Source: Proteobacteria bacterium ST_bin11
GTDB lineage: Bacteria > Pseudomonadota > Gammaproteobacteria > Methylococcales > Methylomonadaceae
Assembly: GCA_002083615.1 (NCBI GenBank)
Contig: MSXO01000043.1
Location: 1-43,329, forward strand
Direction of reading: 5' to 3'
DNA: 43,329 nucleotides
Every line of letters begins with the position of its first letter. Position 1 is the stretch's first letter. A program made the translations under genes and the position numbers. Below are positions 1 to 8,570 of the stretch, one piece after another. Under the pieces are notes generated by a model that made no database searches, was not told where the DNA came from, and saw only the letters and a program-made list of their open reading frames with translations.

Positions 1-1790
1 AATGTCTCTTCCTTACCCGACTCCTCGTCCTTGGCTAACAGCGCTTCCATCCGATTGGCGGCGGCTTCGGTTTGTTCGAAGGCACTGCCCTCCGGCAGCC
101 ACAGGTCGACGATGACTTCCGGGCGGTTGGACAGCGGGAAAAACTGCTCGGGGACATGGGTTAAAGCCACGACACCGAGACCGAACAATGCCAGCGTGGC
201 GACAATCACTTTCTTACGATGTACTACGCAGGCATCCACCCAGCGGCGCAGCCGGTTGTAGAACGGCGTATCGAATAGTTCGTGAGCCGCGTGGTCGCCG
301 TTGGCATTCACCTTGAGCATCAAAAAACCCAAATAGGGGGTAAACACCACCGCGCCTATCCAGGACAGTATCAGGGAAATGCCGACCACCTGAAAAATCG
401 ACACGGTGTATTCACCGGCCGAGGACTGCGCCAAACCCACCGGCAAGAAACCGGCGATGGTGATCAAGGTACCGGTCAGCATCGGAAAGGCGGTGGCAGT
501 ATACGCATAGGTCGCGGCGCGCATCCGGTCCCAACCTTCTTCCAGCTTGCGGGCCATCATCTCGACGGCAATCATCGCGTCGTCCACCAGCAGGCCCAGA
601 GCCAGAATCAAAGCCCCTAAAGAAATCCGTTGCAGGTCGATGCCGCACAGCAGCATGACCAGCAGGGTGGCTGCCAGCACCAGCGGCACGGTCAGCGCCA
701 CCACGGAACCGGTGCGCCAGCCCAAGCTCAAGAAGCTGACCACCAATACGGTAGCCAAGGCTTCGAAGAAGGTTTGGCCGAATTCCGCCATCTGGTTTTT
801 AACGACGTGCGCTTGATTGGCGACCTGCTCCACATCCATGCCTAACGGTAACTCGCTTGCCAGGCCGGCCAAAGCGTCTTCCAAGGATTTCCCCAAGTCG
901 ATAACGTTGCCTTGCTTGCTCATCGTCACGCCAAGACCGAGAGCCGGTTTGCCGTTGAAACGCATTTTAAATTCCGCTGGATCGACATAGCCGCGCGTCA
1001 CCTTGGCAAAGTCGCCAATCTTGAAGGTGCGATTAGCGATGCGTACCGCCATATTGGCGACACTGTCTTCCGAGTCGAACGCGCCGGTCAGGCGTATCGG
1101 CAGGTTGCGCTGCGGAGAAAACACCGTGCCGGCCGGTGTCATGCCGTTCTGGGCCTGCAAGGCTTGGGCAACCGCCACCGTATCCAGGCCCAATTCGGCC
1201 AACTTTTTGTCGGAAAACTCGACGAAAATCTTTTCGTCCTGCACGCCGATCAGATCGACCTTCTCGACATCCTTGACTCGCAACAATTGTTGGCGGACCG
1301 AATCGGCGGCCTGTTTCAGATCGGCATAATTAAAACCCTCGCCGGAAAAGGCGTAGATCAGGCTATAGGTATCGCCGAACTCGTCGTTGAAAAACGGTCC
1401 GATGCTACCAGGCGGTAGCGTCATACGGATGTCATCGACCTTCTTGCGCACCTGATACCAAAGTTCGGGAATGTTTTTGGGCGGCGTATCCTCGCGGGGC
1501 GTGACGAAAATCACCGATTCGCCGGGTTTGGAGTAGCTGCGCAAATAATCCAGATTGGGCAGCTCCTGAATTTTCTTTTCCAACCTATCGGTCAACTGCT
1601 GCTCGACTTCCAGCGCTGTGGCGCCGGGGTAGAGGGTTTTGACCACCATGATTCGAAAGGTGAACGGCGGATCTTCCTGCTGACCCAGCTTCAAATAAGC
1701 GAATAGCCCACCGAGCACCACCAATGCCAGCATAAAGCCGGTGAAAGAACGATGCTTGAGCACCCATTCGCTGAGGTTGAACTCTTTCAT
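1..1790 (-). CDS. RND-family efflux transporter, inner-membrane pump subunit (3' end cut off by window edge)
   Basis: The reading frame opens at an ATG at 1790 and stays open to the window edge, giving about 596 residues, a little over half of a usual ~1030-residue RND pump. The N-terminus has the first membrane helix (about residues 14-34). A block of membrane helices follows the first periplasmic part and contains the LGLLVDDAMIAVE segment, whose paired Asp residues are the proton-relay acids of the HAE1/AcrB-like family. It would pump organic compounds out of the cell using the proton gradient, working with the adaptor encoded just upstream, whose stop overlaps this start in an ATGA. The missing part lies to the left of the window. 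The substrate cannot be told from sequence. Family assignment is secure; AcrB/MexF-like naming would be a guess. Confidence 0.93.
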   Translation of the reverse strand, partial: MKEFNLSEWVLKHRSFTGFMLALVVLGGLFAYLKLGQQEDPPFTFRIMVVKTLYPGATALEVEQQLTDRLEKKIQELPNLDYLRSYSKPGESVIFVTPREDTPPKNIPELWYQVRKKVDDIRMTLPPGSIGPFFNDEFGDTYSLIYAFSGEGFNYADLKQAADSVRQQLLRVKDVEKVDLIGVQDEKIFVEFSDKKLAELGLDTVAVAQALQAQNGMTPAGTVFSPQRNLPIRLTGAFDSEDSVANMAVRIANRTFKIGDFAKVTRGYVDPAEFKMRFNGKPALGLGVTMSKQGNVIDLGKSLEDALAGLASELPLGMDVEQVANQAHVVKNQMAEFGQTFFEALATVLVVSFLSLGWRTGSVVALTVPLVLAATLLVMLLCGIDLQRISLGALILALGLLVDDAMIAVEMMARKLEEGWDRMRAATYAYTATAFPMLTGTLITIAGFLPVGLAQSSAGEYTVSIFQVVGISLILSWIGAVVFTPYLGFLMLKVNANGDHAAHELFDTPFYNRLRRWVDACVVHRKKVIVATLALFGLGVVALTHVPEQFFPLSNRPEVIVDLWLPEGSAFEQTEAAANRMEALLAKDEESGKEET

Positions 1791-2968
1791 AGTCCTTCCT
1801 TGCTGCCGCGATTGTTAGGCAAGCTCGGTTGTCCCGGTAAGCGGACAGTCTGCCCCTCGGCCAGACGTTGCACGCCGGCGCTGACCAGCAATTGGCCGGC
1901 TGCGACTCCGTCGACGGCGATGCGTTCGCCGGCCAGCGTTTCGCCCAGCTTAACCGGCACGGATTTGACGGTAGCCGCCTGCTCGTCGACCAGCCAGACT
2001 AAAGGATGATCGGGCTGGTTTTGCGGGGTATAGACGGCGGAAAGCGGGACGACGATACCTGACGCATTATTTGCCGCGATATGAACGGTCGCGGTCATGC
2101 CCAATTGCGCGGCGTCTAGCCCTTCCAGCAAGCTTGCCTTAACGCGATAGGTGCGGCTGGCCGGGTCGGCGGCCGAGGCGATTTCGCGAATTCTGGCTTT
2201 GATCAGCCGATTATCCTCAGACCATAAAGACACATTGACGGCTTGTTGACGCCGGATTTCCGCCAGTCGATGCTCGGGCACGTCGAAATGGATTTCCTTT
2301 TCATCAAGCTGAGCTAGAGTCACCACGGCCTGGCCGGCAACTAGCACTTGTCCGGCCTCGACAGCCAAAGCGGTGACCACGCCGTCGCGGTCGGCATGCA
2401 ATTCGGTATAGGTCAGCTGGTTAAGCGCTTGAGCCAATTGCGCTGCCAGCGCCGCCGTCCGCTCTCGCGCTGCGGTATAAGCGGTTTCATGCCGCTCGAA
2501 CTCCGGCGGACTGATGACTTGCTGGGCCAGCAGTTCGCGGTATCTCGCTAGATCGTCGCGCAAGAAATTGCTGTCGGCCTGGGCGGAAGCCAGTTGAGCC
2601 CTAAGACCTTGCACAGCGAGGTGGTAATCATTGCCGTCCAGTATTGCCAGCAGTTGGCCTTTAAGTACCGGGTCGCCAACATCAACTTTGCGCTCCAGCA
2701 GCTTACCGGCCACCCGGAACGATAAGGGCGTCTCGATTCTTGCCCTGACTTCCCCAGCAAAGCTGCTAGCACGTGCGACGGCTTGGTCCTCGATTCGAAA
2801 CACCTTTACCGGCCTGGAAACCGCTGATGTTGGTTTGTGGTGGTCGCTGCATCCGGCACTGATCGTTAGTGGCAACAACAGTCCTGACAGCAGCCAGCGT
2901 TTGGTTTTGCCTCTAAATTGCAGAGGGTGAAGACTGTCCGAAATACAAGGAATATTGAAATTAGGCAT
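1787..2968 (-). CDS. RND efflux periplasmic adaptor (HlyD/AcrA-like membrane fusion lipoprotein)
   Basis: A 393-residue protein with a hydrophobic signal segment ending in a lipobox (ISAGC, Cys40), so it is probably a lipoprotein facing the periplasm. After it come the split biotinyl-lipoyl-like domain (about 75-115 and 200-225: VGDPVLKGQLL and VEAGQVLVAGQ), an alpha-helical hairpin (about 117-190, rich in Ala/Gln/Leu) and the beta-barrel domain. This order is diagnostic of membrane fusion proteins that bridge an RND pump to an outer-membrane channel. Its gene overlaps the pump gene by 4 bp and the pair forms one transcription unit read away from the HxlR regulator. No outer-membrane factor gene is visible here; it could lie beyond the left edge or be shared with other pumps. 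Confidence 0.93.
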   Translation of the reverse strand: MPNFNIPCISDSLHPLQFRGKTKRWLLSGLLLPLTISAGCSDHHKPTSAVSRPVKVFRIEDQAVARASSFAGEVRARIETPLSFRVAGKLLERKVDVGDPVLKGQLLAILDGNDYHLAVQGLRAQLASAQADSNFLRDDLARYRELLAQQVISPPEFERHETAYTAARERTAALAAQLAQALNQLTYTELHADRDGVVTALAVEAGQVLVAGQAVVTLAQLDEKEIHFDVPEHRLAEIRRQQAVNVSLWSEDNRLIKARIREIASAADPASRTYRVKASLLEGLDAAQLGMTATVHIAANNASGIVVPLSAVYTPQNQPDHPLVWLVDEQAATVKSVPVKLGETLAGERIAVDGVAAGQLLVSAGVQRLAEGQTVRLPGQPSLPNNRGSKEGL

Positions 2969-3105
2969 GTTGCATCCCCCTTATACGCAGCATCGTGCAG
3001 GCGTCAGGGCCTTGGACCTTACCTGCCCAAAACCGGAGGATGCTCTGCAGATTAAAGCTAAAGCACTGTCTTTATTGTTCATATCAAATCTCCTTGCGGG
3101 ATGGA

Positions 3106-3154
3106 TAGTCGGTCGACTAAGTGTTACTATCATTTTGAAATCAATGTTACTATC
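3106..3154. promoter_or_regulatory. Probable HxlR operator region: 14-bp inverted repeat plus two copies of TGTTACTATC
   Basis: Between the divergent efflux genes and the regulator there is an inverted repeat TAGTCG-GT-CGACTA at 3106-3119, followed by two direct copies of TGTTACTATC at 3122-3131 and 3145-3154, 23 bp apart start to start (about two helical turns). HxlR proteins bind as dimers near their own genes, often at repeats of this kind, so this is the most likely binding site. I do not see a convincing -35/-10 pair for either direction. The function is inferred from position and repetition alone. Confidence 0.55.
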
Positions 3155-3184
3155 AAAACGAAACTAAGTCACTACTAAAAACGT

Positions 3185-3631
3185 ATGAACGATAAAAATA
3201 TTTGTGCTGACCCTTGTCCGATTGCCCGCTGCCTGGCATTTCTGGGCGATACCTGGAGTCTATTGATACTGCGTGATGCCCATATTGGTCTGACCCGCTT
3301 TGACCAGTTCCGGAAAAGCCTGGGCATTGCGCCGACGATTCTGACCCGGCGATTGGCGACGCTGACTGAGGAAGGTATGCTGGAAAAACGGCTGTATTCG
3401 GAGCGACCGCCGCGCGAGGAGTATGTGTTAACCGCCGCCGGCCGCGATTTCCTGCCGGTGCTGATCATGATCGGCGCCTGGGGGCATCAATATCGCGGCG
3501 AAGGGCCGTTGGTGCATATTCAGGATGTTGAAACGGGGGAGGATATTAAACCGGTAGCCATCGACGCGGTGACGGGAGCTGTAATCGGGACGCGCTCGCT
3601 ACGCTTTGTGATGCCTGAAAGCGATGGATAA
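3185..3631 (+). CDS. HxlR-family winged-helix transcriptional regulator
   Basis: 148 residues matching the HxlR pattern: an N-terminal Cys-containing lead (CPIARCLAFLGDTWSLLILRD, trimmed here to its core at residues 11-30), a winged helix with GIAPTILTRRLATLTEEGML at about 47-66, and a wing containing PPREEYVLTAAGRDF. HxlR proteins are dimeric DNA-binding repressors or activators, often responding to quinones, aldehydes or toxic organics through the N-terminal cysteine. Cys7, Cys11 and Cys16 are present here. The gene is divergent from the RND pump pair and probably controls it and itself. The ATG at 3185 has no strong ribosome binding site. The C-terminal 30 residues are beyond the usual HxlR core. 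Confidence 0.92.
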   Translation: MNDKNICADPCPIARCLAFLGDTWSLLILRDAHIGLTRFDQFRKSLGIAPTILTRRLATLTEEGMLEKRLYSERPPREEYVLTAAGRDFLPVLIMIGAWGHQYRGEGPLVHIQDVETGEDIKPVAIDAVTGAVIGTRSLRFVMPESDG

Positions 3632-3972
3632 CGCTATGGCTTAACCAAATATCACAGCTAATGAATAATTGTGCGTTGGAGGAATACTGGAGAGTTTCGG
3701 AAAAACTGAGCCATGCATCAAGGCGATCTTGCGCCTTGATAACGACACGGATTGGCAATCTCAAGCCATTGCTGATTAGCTGATTAGCTGATTTTGAGTT
3801 TACGCACAGGAAACGCATAACGAAACCTCCTGCTTTGCATCTGATGACGTTTTGTAATTTAAAAAAGCATCTTGAAAGACCAGGAAGCGAGTTTTTTAAA
3901 GAGTCAGCCAGGTACCCATGCTTTGAATGCAAACTCTAATAATATTGGGCACACCGACAACCCTGAGCGCAT
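3632..3972. other. Intergenic region with a perfect hairpin and an 8-bp tandem repeat
   Basis: No credible gene is visible in these 341 bases. There is a perfect 9-bp inverted repeat, ATCAAGGCG-ATCTTG-CGCCTTGAT, at 3717-3740. It could end transcription of the HxlR gene or of pmbA, which converge here, but neither side has a T-run. At 3771-3794 the unit GCTGATTA occurs twice in tandem and a third time as GCTGATTT, which looks like slippage-prone simple repetition. The region is more AT-rich than its surroundings. Confidence 0.6.
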
Positions 3973-5304
3973 TTACTCACCGGCAATCGCCATTTTCTCC
4001 AACAAAATCGAGCCCACCCGGATGTTGCCGCGCATATCCACATCGTTACCGATCGCCACGATATTCCGCAGCATGGACTTTAAGTTACCGGCAATGGTGA
4101 TTTCTTGGACGGGGTATTGGATAACGCCGTTTTCGATCCAAAACCCGGAAGCGCCACGGGAATAATCGCCGGTTACCCGGTTTACGCCCTGCCCCATCAA
4201 TTCTGTCACCAACAAACCGGTCCCTAGCAGTTTGAGCATACCGGCAAAATCGTTGCTGCCGGGCTCGACCGTCAGGTTATGTACGCCGCCAGCGTTGCCG
4301 GTGGTTTGCATGCCCAGCTTGCGCGCCGAATAGGTGCTGAGCACGTACGATCTTAAAATACCGTCAGTAACTATATCTCGGGCCTTAGTCGCCACCCCTT
4401 CCGAATCATAACTTGCACTTCCCAAGGCGCCCAGCAAAAATGGCTGCTCATGAATTCGCACAAAATCCGGCAAGATTTGGGTATCCAAGGTGTCGAGCAA
4501 AAACGACGATTTTCGATACAAACTACCGCCGCTGATAGCACCGATCATGGCCCCAATCAAACCCGAAGCCATTTCCGAGGCGAATAAAACCGGGCATTGA
4601 CGAGTACTGAGACTTTGAGCGTTGAGACGAGCCACTGTCCGTTGCGCCGCCTTTTCTCCCACTTGTTTAGCCGATTCCAGGCCAGCGGCACTGCGCGACA
4701 CGCTGTACCAGTAGTCGCGCTGCATCGCATCGCCACTGCCAGCCAACACCGAGCAACTCAAAGAATGCCGACTGGACTGATAGCCTTGCAAAAACCCAAG
4801 TGAGTTCCCGAACACCCGCGTACCTTGATGGGTATTGACGGACGCACCCTCAGAGTTACTAATTACCTTATCGTAGCCACGGGCGATGTTCTCGCATTCG
4901 ATGGCGATCGCAATCGCCTGCTCCGCATCGATCTCCCAGGGGTGATTCAAATCCAAATCTGGAAGCTCGGTCGCTAGCCATTCGGCGTCCGGCAAACCAG
5001 CGTAAGCATCTTCGCTGGCATAACGGGCGATGCTACAGGCAGCCTTAACGGTTTCTTTTAAAGAATCGCTGGAAATATCATTGGTGCTGGCCGAGCCTTT
5101 TTTCTGGCCGAAATAAACGGTAACCCCTATGCCTTGGTCGCAGTGGTACTCAACCGTTTCCACTTCCCCTAACCGCGCGGACACTGACAAACCATTATCG
5201 ACACTGAATGCGGCTTCAGCGGCACTGGCACCTTGCTGTTTAGCCTCATCCAATAACTGTTGAACGACATTTTTTAAGCGATTAATTTCTTCCTGATTTT
5301 GCAC
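3973..5304 (-). CDS. pmbA: Metalloprotease-like TldE/PmbA subunit
   Basis: 443 residues, the usual length of PmbA/TldE. This is the partner of TldD: the two form a heterodimeric metallopeptidase in which the TldD subunit carries the metal site and PmbA does not. Consistent with that, no HExxxH motif is found here. Family features include the N-terminal ASAAEAAFSVDNGLSVSAR segment and the glycine-rich C-terminal half ending in GNIRVGSILLEKMAIAGE (shortened family pattern: GN-x-RxGSILL). The complex trims or degrades unfolded peptides and matures some ribosomally made peptides (microcin B17, for example) and CcdA antitoxin. The gene follows tldD by 57 bp in the same direction and they are probably co-transcribed. 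Confidence 0.95.
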   Translation of the reverse strand: MQNQEEINRLKNVVQQLLDEAKQQGASAAEAAFSVDNGLSVSARLGEVETVEYHCDQGIGVTVYFGQKKGSASTNDISSDSLKETVKAACSIARYASEDAYAGLPDAEWLATELPDLDLNHPWEIDAEQAIAIAIECENIARGYDKVISNSEGASVNTHQGTRVFGNSLGFLQGYQSSRHSLSCSVLAGSGDAMQRDYWYSVSRSAAGLESAKQVGEKAAQRTVARLNAQSLSTRQCPVLFASEMASGLIGAMIGAISGGSLYRKSSFLLDTLDTQILPDFVRIHEQPFLLGALGSASYDSEGVATKARDIVTDGILRSYVLSTYSARKLGMQTTGNAGGVHNLTVEPGSNDFAGMLKLLGTGLLVTELMGQGVNRVTGDYSRGASGFWIENGVIQYPVQEITIAGNLKSMLRNIVAIGNDVDMRGNIRVGSILLEKMAIAGE

Positions 5305-5361
5305 GGTAAGTCTCTTTGAATTCGATTACATGTGTGGGCCGAGTTGCAGCAGCCCGAGGCA

Positions 5362-6801
5362 TTAAACGCTGGTGCCGCCGACGGTCAAACCATCGATTTT
5401 CAAGGTGGGCTGACCGACGCCAACCGGCACACTTTGCCCATCCTTGCCGCAGGTGCCGACCCCGCTATCAAGGGCCATGTCGTTGCCGACCATCGATACT
5501 TTTGTCAACACGTCAGGGCCGTTACCGATCAGTGTCGCGCCTTTCACGGGACGGGTAATTTGGCCGTTTTCGATCAAATAAGCTTCGCTGGTGGAGAACA
5601 CGAATTTACCAGACGTAATATCGACCTGCCCGCCGCCGAAATTACGGGCGTACAAGCCTTTTTTTACAGAGCGGATAATCTCGTCCGGATCGCTGCTGCC
5701 CGGCAGCATGTAAGTATTGGTCATACGCGGCATCGGCAAATGCGCATACGATTCGCGGCGGCCATTGCCGGTGGGTTTCACACCCATCAAGCGAGCGTTA
5801 AGTTTGTCCTGCATATAGCCTTTTAAAATGCCTTTTTCGATTAATACGGTGTTTTCGGTGGGCGTGCCTTCGTCGTCAATATTTAAAGACCCGCGCCGCC
5901 CAAGCAAGGTCCCGTCGTCAACCACAGTGCATAGATCCGACGCCACCCGTTCGCCCACTCTGCCACTAAATGCCGAGGTACCCTTGCGATTGAAGTCGCC
6001 TTCCAAGCCATGGCCGATGGCTTCATGTAATAAAATACCCGGCCAACCCGGCCCCAACACCACGGTCATATTGCCTGCCGGCGCTTCTTGGGCCTGCAAA
6101 TTAACCTGGGCCAAACGCACCGCTTCGCGGCCATATTCAAAAGCTCGGTCGTTTTCCAGAAAGAAACTGTAATCGCTGCGCCCGCCGCCGCCCATGCTAC
6201 CTTGTTCCCGCCTACCGTTTTCGACCATGATTACCGTTACATTCATTCGTACCAAAGGCCTTACATCCGCAGCCAGAGAACCATCCTGATTTGCAATTAG
6301 CACGCTATCGTAAGCAGCGATCAGGCTAACCATCACTTCTTCGATGCGACTGTCCAGTTTGCGAGTTTCGCTCTCGACACGTTTCAATAAATCGATTTTT
6401 TCTTGATCGTCCAAGGACTTCAAGGGATTGAGCGGTTGGTAAAGTTGCGGCCAGTGCTTGGCGGTTTCGATTTGGCGTTGCGCTTGCTGCCCTTGCCTGA
6501 CAATGGCTTTGACGTTGTTGGCGGCTTCCAGCAGGATCGGCAATTCGATACGATCGCTATAAGCAAAGCCGGTTTTATCGCCACTGACGACCCGAACCCC
6601 AGCGCCGTGCTCTATGGAGTGACTCCCTTCCTTGACGATACCGCCTTCCATGGACCAGGATTCGAAATGACTGGACTGAAAATAGATATCCGCAGCATCG
6701 ACAGGCGCGCTGAGCAACGCCGCCATTACTCGATCGATATCCTGGGTTTGCAGGCCATTGACGGCAAGAATGGATTGGGAAACTTGTTCTAGTAATGGCA
6801 T
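5362..6801 (-). CDS. tldD: Metalloprotease TldD
   Basis: 479 residues, full length for TldD. The metal-binding motif HEAIGH is at residues 259-264 (HExxxH) and a conserved Cys that completes the site in this family is at 451 (GTCGKDGQ). TldD is the catalytic half of the cytoplasmic TldD/TldE peptidase. It sits directly upstream of pmbA, a pairing that in many genomes is broken up, which favours a single functional unit here. A tldD mutant of Gluconobacter oxydans was reported to be PQQ-deficient, so the closeness of the pqq operon (start about 4 kb away) may matter; that link is an inference. The start at 6801 gives the normal N-terminus. Confidence 0.96.
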   Translation of the reverse strand: MPLLEQVSQSILAVNGLQTQDIDRVMAALLSAPVDAADIYFQSSHFESWSMEGGIVKEGSHSIEHGAGVRVVSGDKTGFAYSDRIELPILLEAANNVKAIVRQGQQAQRQIETAKHWPQLYQPLNPLKSLDDQEKIDLLKRVESETRKLDSRIEEVMVSLIAAYDSVLIANQDGSLAADVRPLVRMNVTVIMVENGRREQGSMGGGGRSDYSFFLENDRAFEYGREAVRLAQVNLQAQEAPAGNMTVVLGPGWPGILLHEAIGHGLEGDFNRKGTSAFSGRVGERVASDLCTVVDDGTLLGRRGSLNIDDEGTPTENTVLIEKGILKGYMQDKLNARLMGVKPTGNGRRESYAHLPMPRMTNTYMLPGSSDPDEIIRSVKKGLYARNFGGGQVDITSGKFVFSTSEAYLIENGQITRPVKGATLIGNGPDVLTKVSMVGNDMALDSGVGTCGKDGQSVPVGVGQPTLKIDGLTVGGTSV

Positions 6802-6844
6802 AAGAAAATTAAAAATAAAACGGTTTCGTCAAGGATGCGCGCAA

Positions 6845-7309
6845 TCACATCACGAAAAATGAAGCGATATACGCAACAACCACGGCAGTGACGCCAATAG
6901 TCACCTTGTCCCTTATCGTCAACGAGAGCAAATACAACTCGAATTCGGTTTTCCGGCGCACCCAGGTGTTAAGCGCCATTTGTTTAAAAGACGCCCAAAG
7001 CCTCGGAACAAATTTCGAGAGTCGATAAAAGCCAAACCAACCAATCGTCACCAAAATATAAAACGTCACTACTTGGCTGCCGTGACGGTCTGACTCGAAT
7101 AAATATTCGATAATTTCACCGACATCCAATAAGTGAAACAACAGCTCGACAGCTTCTTCAATACCTAGTTCGACATACTCGAAGGCCACATGAAATCCTT
7201 CAAATACCAGGTGCATCAACTCACCCAGCAGTTCCAAGGTCACATCGTACATGACGATAGCCAGTACCACAAAACCGACGATGATCAAGTCGAGATTCTT
7301 TCTAATCAT
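6845..7309 (-). CDS. Small membrane protein of unknown function, three predicted membrane helices
   Basis: 154 residues that I do not recognise. Three hydrophobic stretches stand out: about residues 8-24, 80-97 and 135-153. Between the first two is a strongly acidic, leucine-rich helical stretch (about 26-72, ELGIEEAVELLFHLLDVGEI within it), and between the second and third a basic amphipathic segment with several Trp and Lys/Arg. Its start overlaps the stop of rlmJ by 4 bp (ATGA), so it is translated from the same message. It is a real gene by frame length, overlap and consistent residue bias, but its role is not evident. A membrane-bound accessory or stress protein is possible. Confidence 0.8.
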   Translation of the reverse strand: MIRKNLDLIIVGFVVLAIVMYDVTLELLGELMHLVFEGFHVAFEYVELGIEEAVELLFHLLDVGEIIEYLFESDRHGSQVVTFYILVTIGWFGFYRLSKFVPRLWASFKQMALNTWVRRKTEFELYLLSLTIRDKVTIGVTAVVVAYIASFFVM

Positions 7310-8181
7310 TGCTCATTCCTTACCACACTCGCCGCCGTTGCCGTCTCCGGCACCTGCCACTCTACTTGCCAATGCCCTCGCCCACCCGCCAAGGCTTTAT
7401 CTAGCCACGGCAACAGGGCCTCCGCTTGACTATCCAGCAGCCAAGGTGGATTGATAATTAAAACGCCAGAACCGGTCATACCTCGTCCAGGGCCGTCATC
7501 AACTATGCAGTGCTCGATCCGCAATTGGCGAGGAATACCGGTTTGCGCCAGCTGTTTCATAAAGTTTTCCGTCGCCGCACGGTCGATCACCGGATACCAC
7601 AGCGCATAAACCCCAGTAGCAAAGTGCTTATAAGCAGTCATCAGAGCCGCAACGATTTTTTTGGATTCGTCGCGCATTTCGTAGCTAGGGTCGATCAAAA
7701 TCAAGCCGCGCTTTTGGATAGGCGGCAATTTCTTGCTTAAGGTTTGCAAGCCGTCTTCTTTGGTGACACTAACCTGTTTGTCACCGGCGAATAATTGTTG
7801 AAGGGCTTCGACATCTTTGCTGTGCAATTCCGACAATACTATTCGATCTTGCGCCCTGACCAAGCGTTTGACCAATTGCGGCGAGCCAGGATAGCGCAGC
7901 AATTGCCGACCGGTATTTTCCGCGCGTATCGCAGACAGATAATCTTTCAGTTCCAGGGGGGCATCCTGGCTGTCCCAAAGCTTGGCTATGCCTTGCTGAT
8001 ATTCGCCGGTTTTTTGGGCAAATTCGGATTTAAAGGAATACTTTCCGGCACCAGCGTGGGTATCGATATAAACGAAAGGCTTATCTTTCTGTTTCAGAGC
8101 GTTGATCGCTAATGTCAGCAGACTGTGCTTTAACACATCGGCAAAATTGCCGGCGTGAAATCCATGTCGATAACTAAGCAT
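7306..8181 (-). CDS. rlmJ: 23S rRNA (adenine(2030)-N6)-methyltransferase RlmJ
   Basis: 291 residues with the family N-terminus MLSYRHGFHAGNFADVLKH and an N6-adenine methyltransferase catalytic motif DPSY at residues 164-167 (LILIDPSYEMRDE). The SAM-binding segment is around residues 37-48 (FVYIDTHAGAGKY). The enzyme methylates A2030 of 23S rRNA before ribosome assembly. The E. coli protein is about 280 residues, so the length fits. It lies 38 bp downstream of the DMT-family gene and overlaps the next membrane-protein gene by 4 bp. Confidence 0.96.
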   Translation of the reverse strand: MLSYRHGFHAGNFADVLKHSLLTLAINALKQKDKPFVYIDTHAGAGKYSFKSEFAQKTGEYQQGIAKLWDSQDAPLELKDYLSAIRAENTGRQLLRYPGSPQLVKRLVRAQDRIVLSELHSKDVEALQQLFAGDKQVSVTKEDGLQTLSKKLPPIQKRGLILIDPSYEMRDESKKIVAALMTAYKHFATGVYALWYPVIDRAATENFMKQLAQTGIPRQLRIEHCIVDDGPGRGMTGSGVLIINPPWLLDSQAEALLPWLDKALAGGRGHWQVEWQVPETATAASVVRNEQ

Positions 8182-8219
8182 GCTGTCTACCCATTTTTCT
8201 TATTCCAATCCGTTCAATG

Positions 8220-8570
8220 TCAACTTAATCTGGCTCTAAACATAAAAAACACCGCACCCAGCAAACATAAACCGGCCCAGAGGTAATCCAGTTTCAACGG
8301 CTCTTTCAGGTAATAAACCGAGAAGGGTACGAATACGCTCAGCGCGATCACTTCCTGCATAATTTTCAGCTGGGCGACACTGCATTCCGTATAACCGATG
8401 CGATTGGCAGGCACTTGTAACAGATATTCGAACAGCGCTATGCCCCAACTGACGAATGCGGCAATCCACCAGGGTTTATCATTCAACTCCTTCAGGTGCG
8501 CGTACCAAGCAAACGTCATAAACACATTACTGCCAAGCAAAAAGCCGACGGAGATCAGAATGGCGTTCAT
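8220..8570 (-). CDS. DMT-family (DUF486) small membrane protein
   Basis: 116 residues with four hydrophobic helices (roughly 4-22, 36-54, 70-88 and 92-111). The segment containing FAWYAHLK followed by WWIAAFVSWGIALFEY and the motif QVPANRIGY matches the DUF486/DMT-superfamily proteins, which are as short as one half of a drug/metabolite transporter. Such proteins probably work as dimers; the substrate is unknown. Its start overlaps the stop of cca by 4 bp (8567-8570), giving translational coupling with tRNA repair, although I see no functional tie. Confidence 0.88.
   Translation of the reverse strand: MNAILISVGFLLGSNVFMTFAWYAHLKELNDKPWWIAAFVSWGIALFEYLLQVPANRIGYTECSVAQLKIMQEVIALSVFVPFSVYYLKEPLKLDYLWAGLCLLGAVFFMFRARLS

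Noticed and set aside
282..1418. Several plus-strand frames opposite the RND pump
   Set aside because: They are antisense shadows of the continuous minus-strand RND frame, which carries clear family motifs.
2955..3167. Plus-strand frame with a CPKP motif resembling the TusA/SirA family (LDL-x-CPKP...)
   Set aside because: It overlaps the start of the adaptor gene and runs through the regulatory repeats, has a hydrophobic end unlike TusA, and lacks a ribosome binding site. The CPxP match is probably chance.
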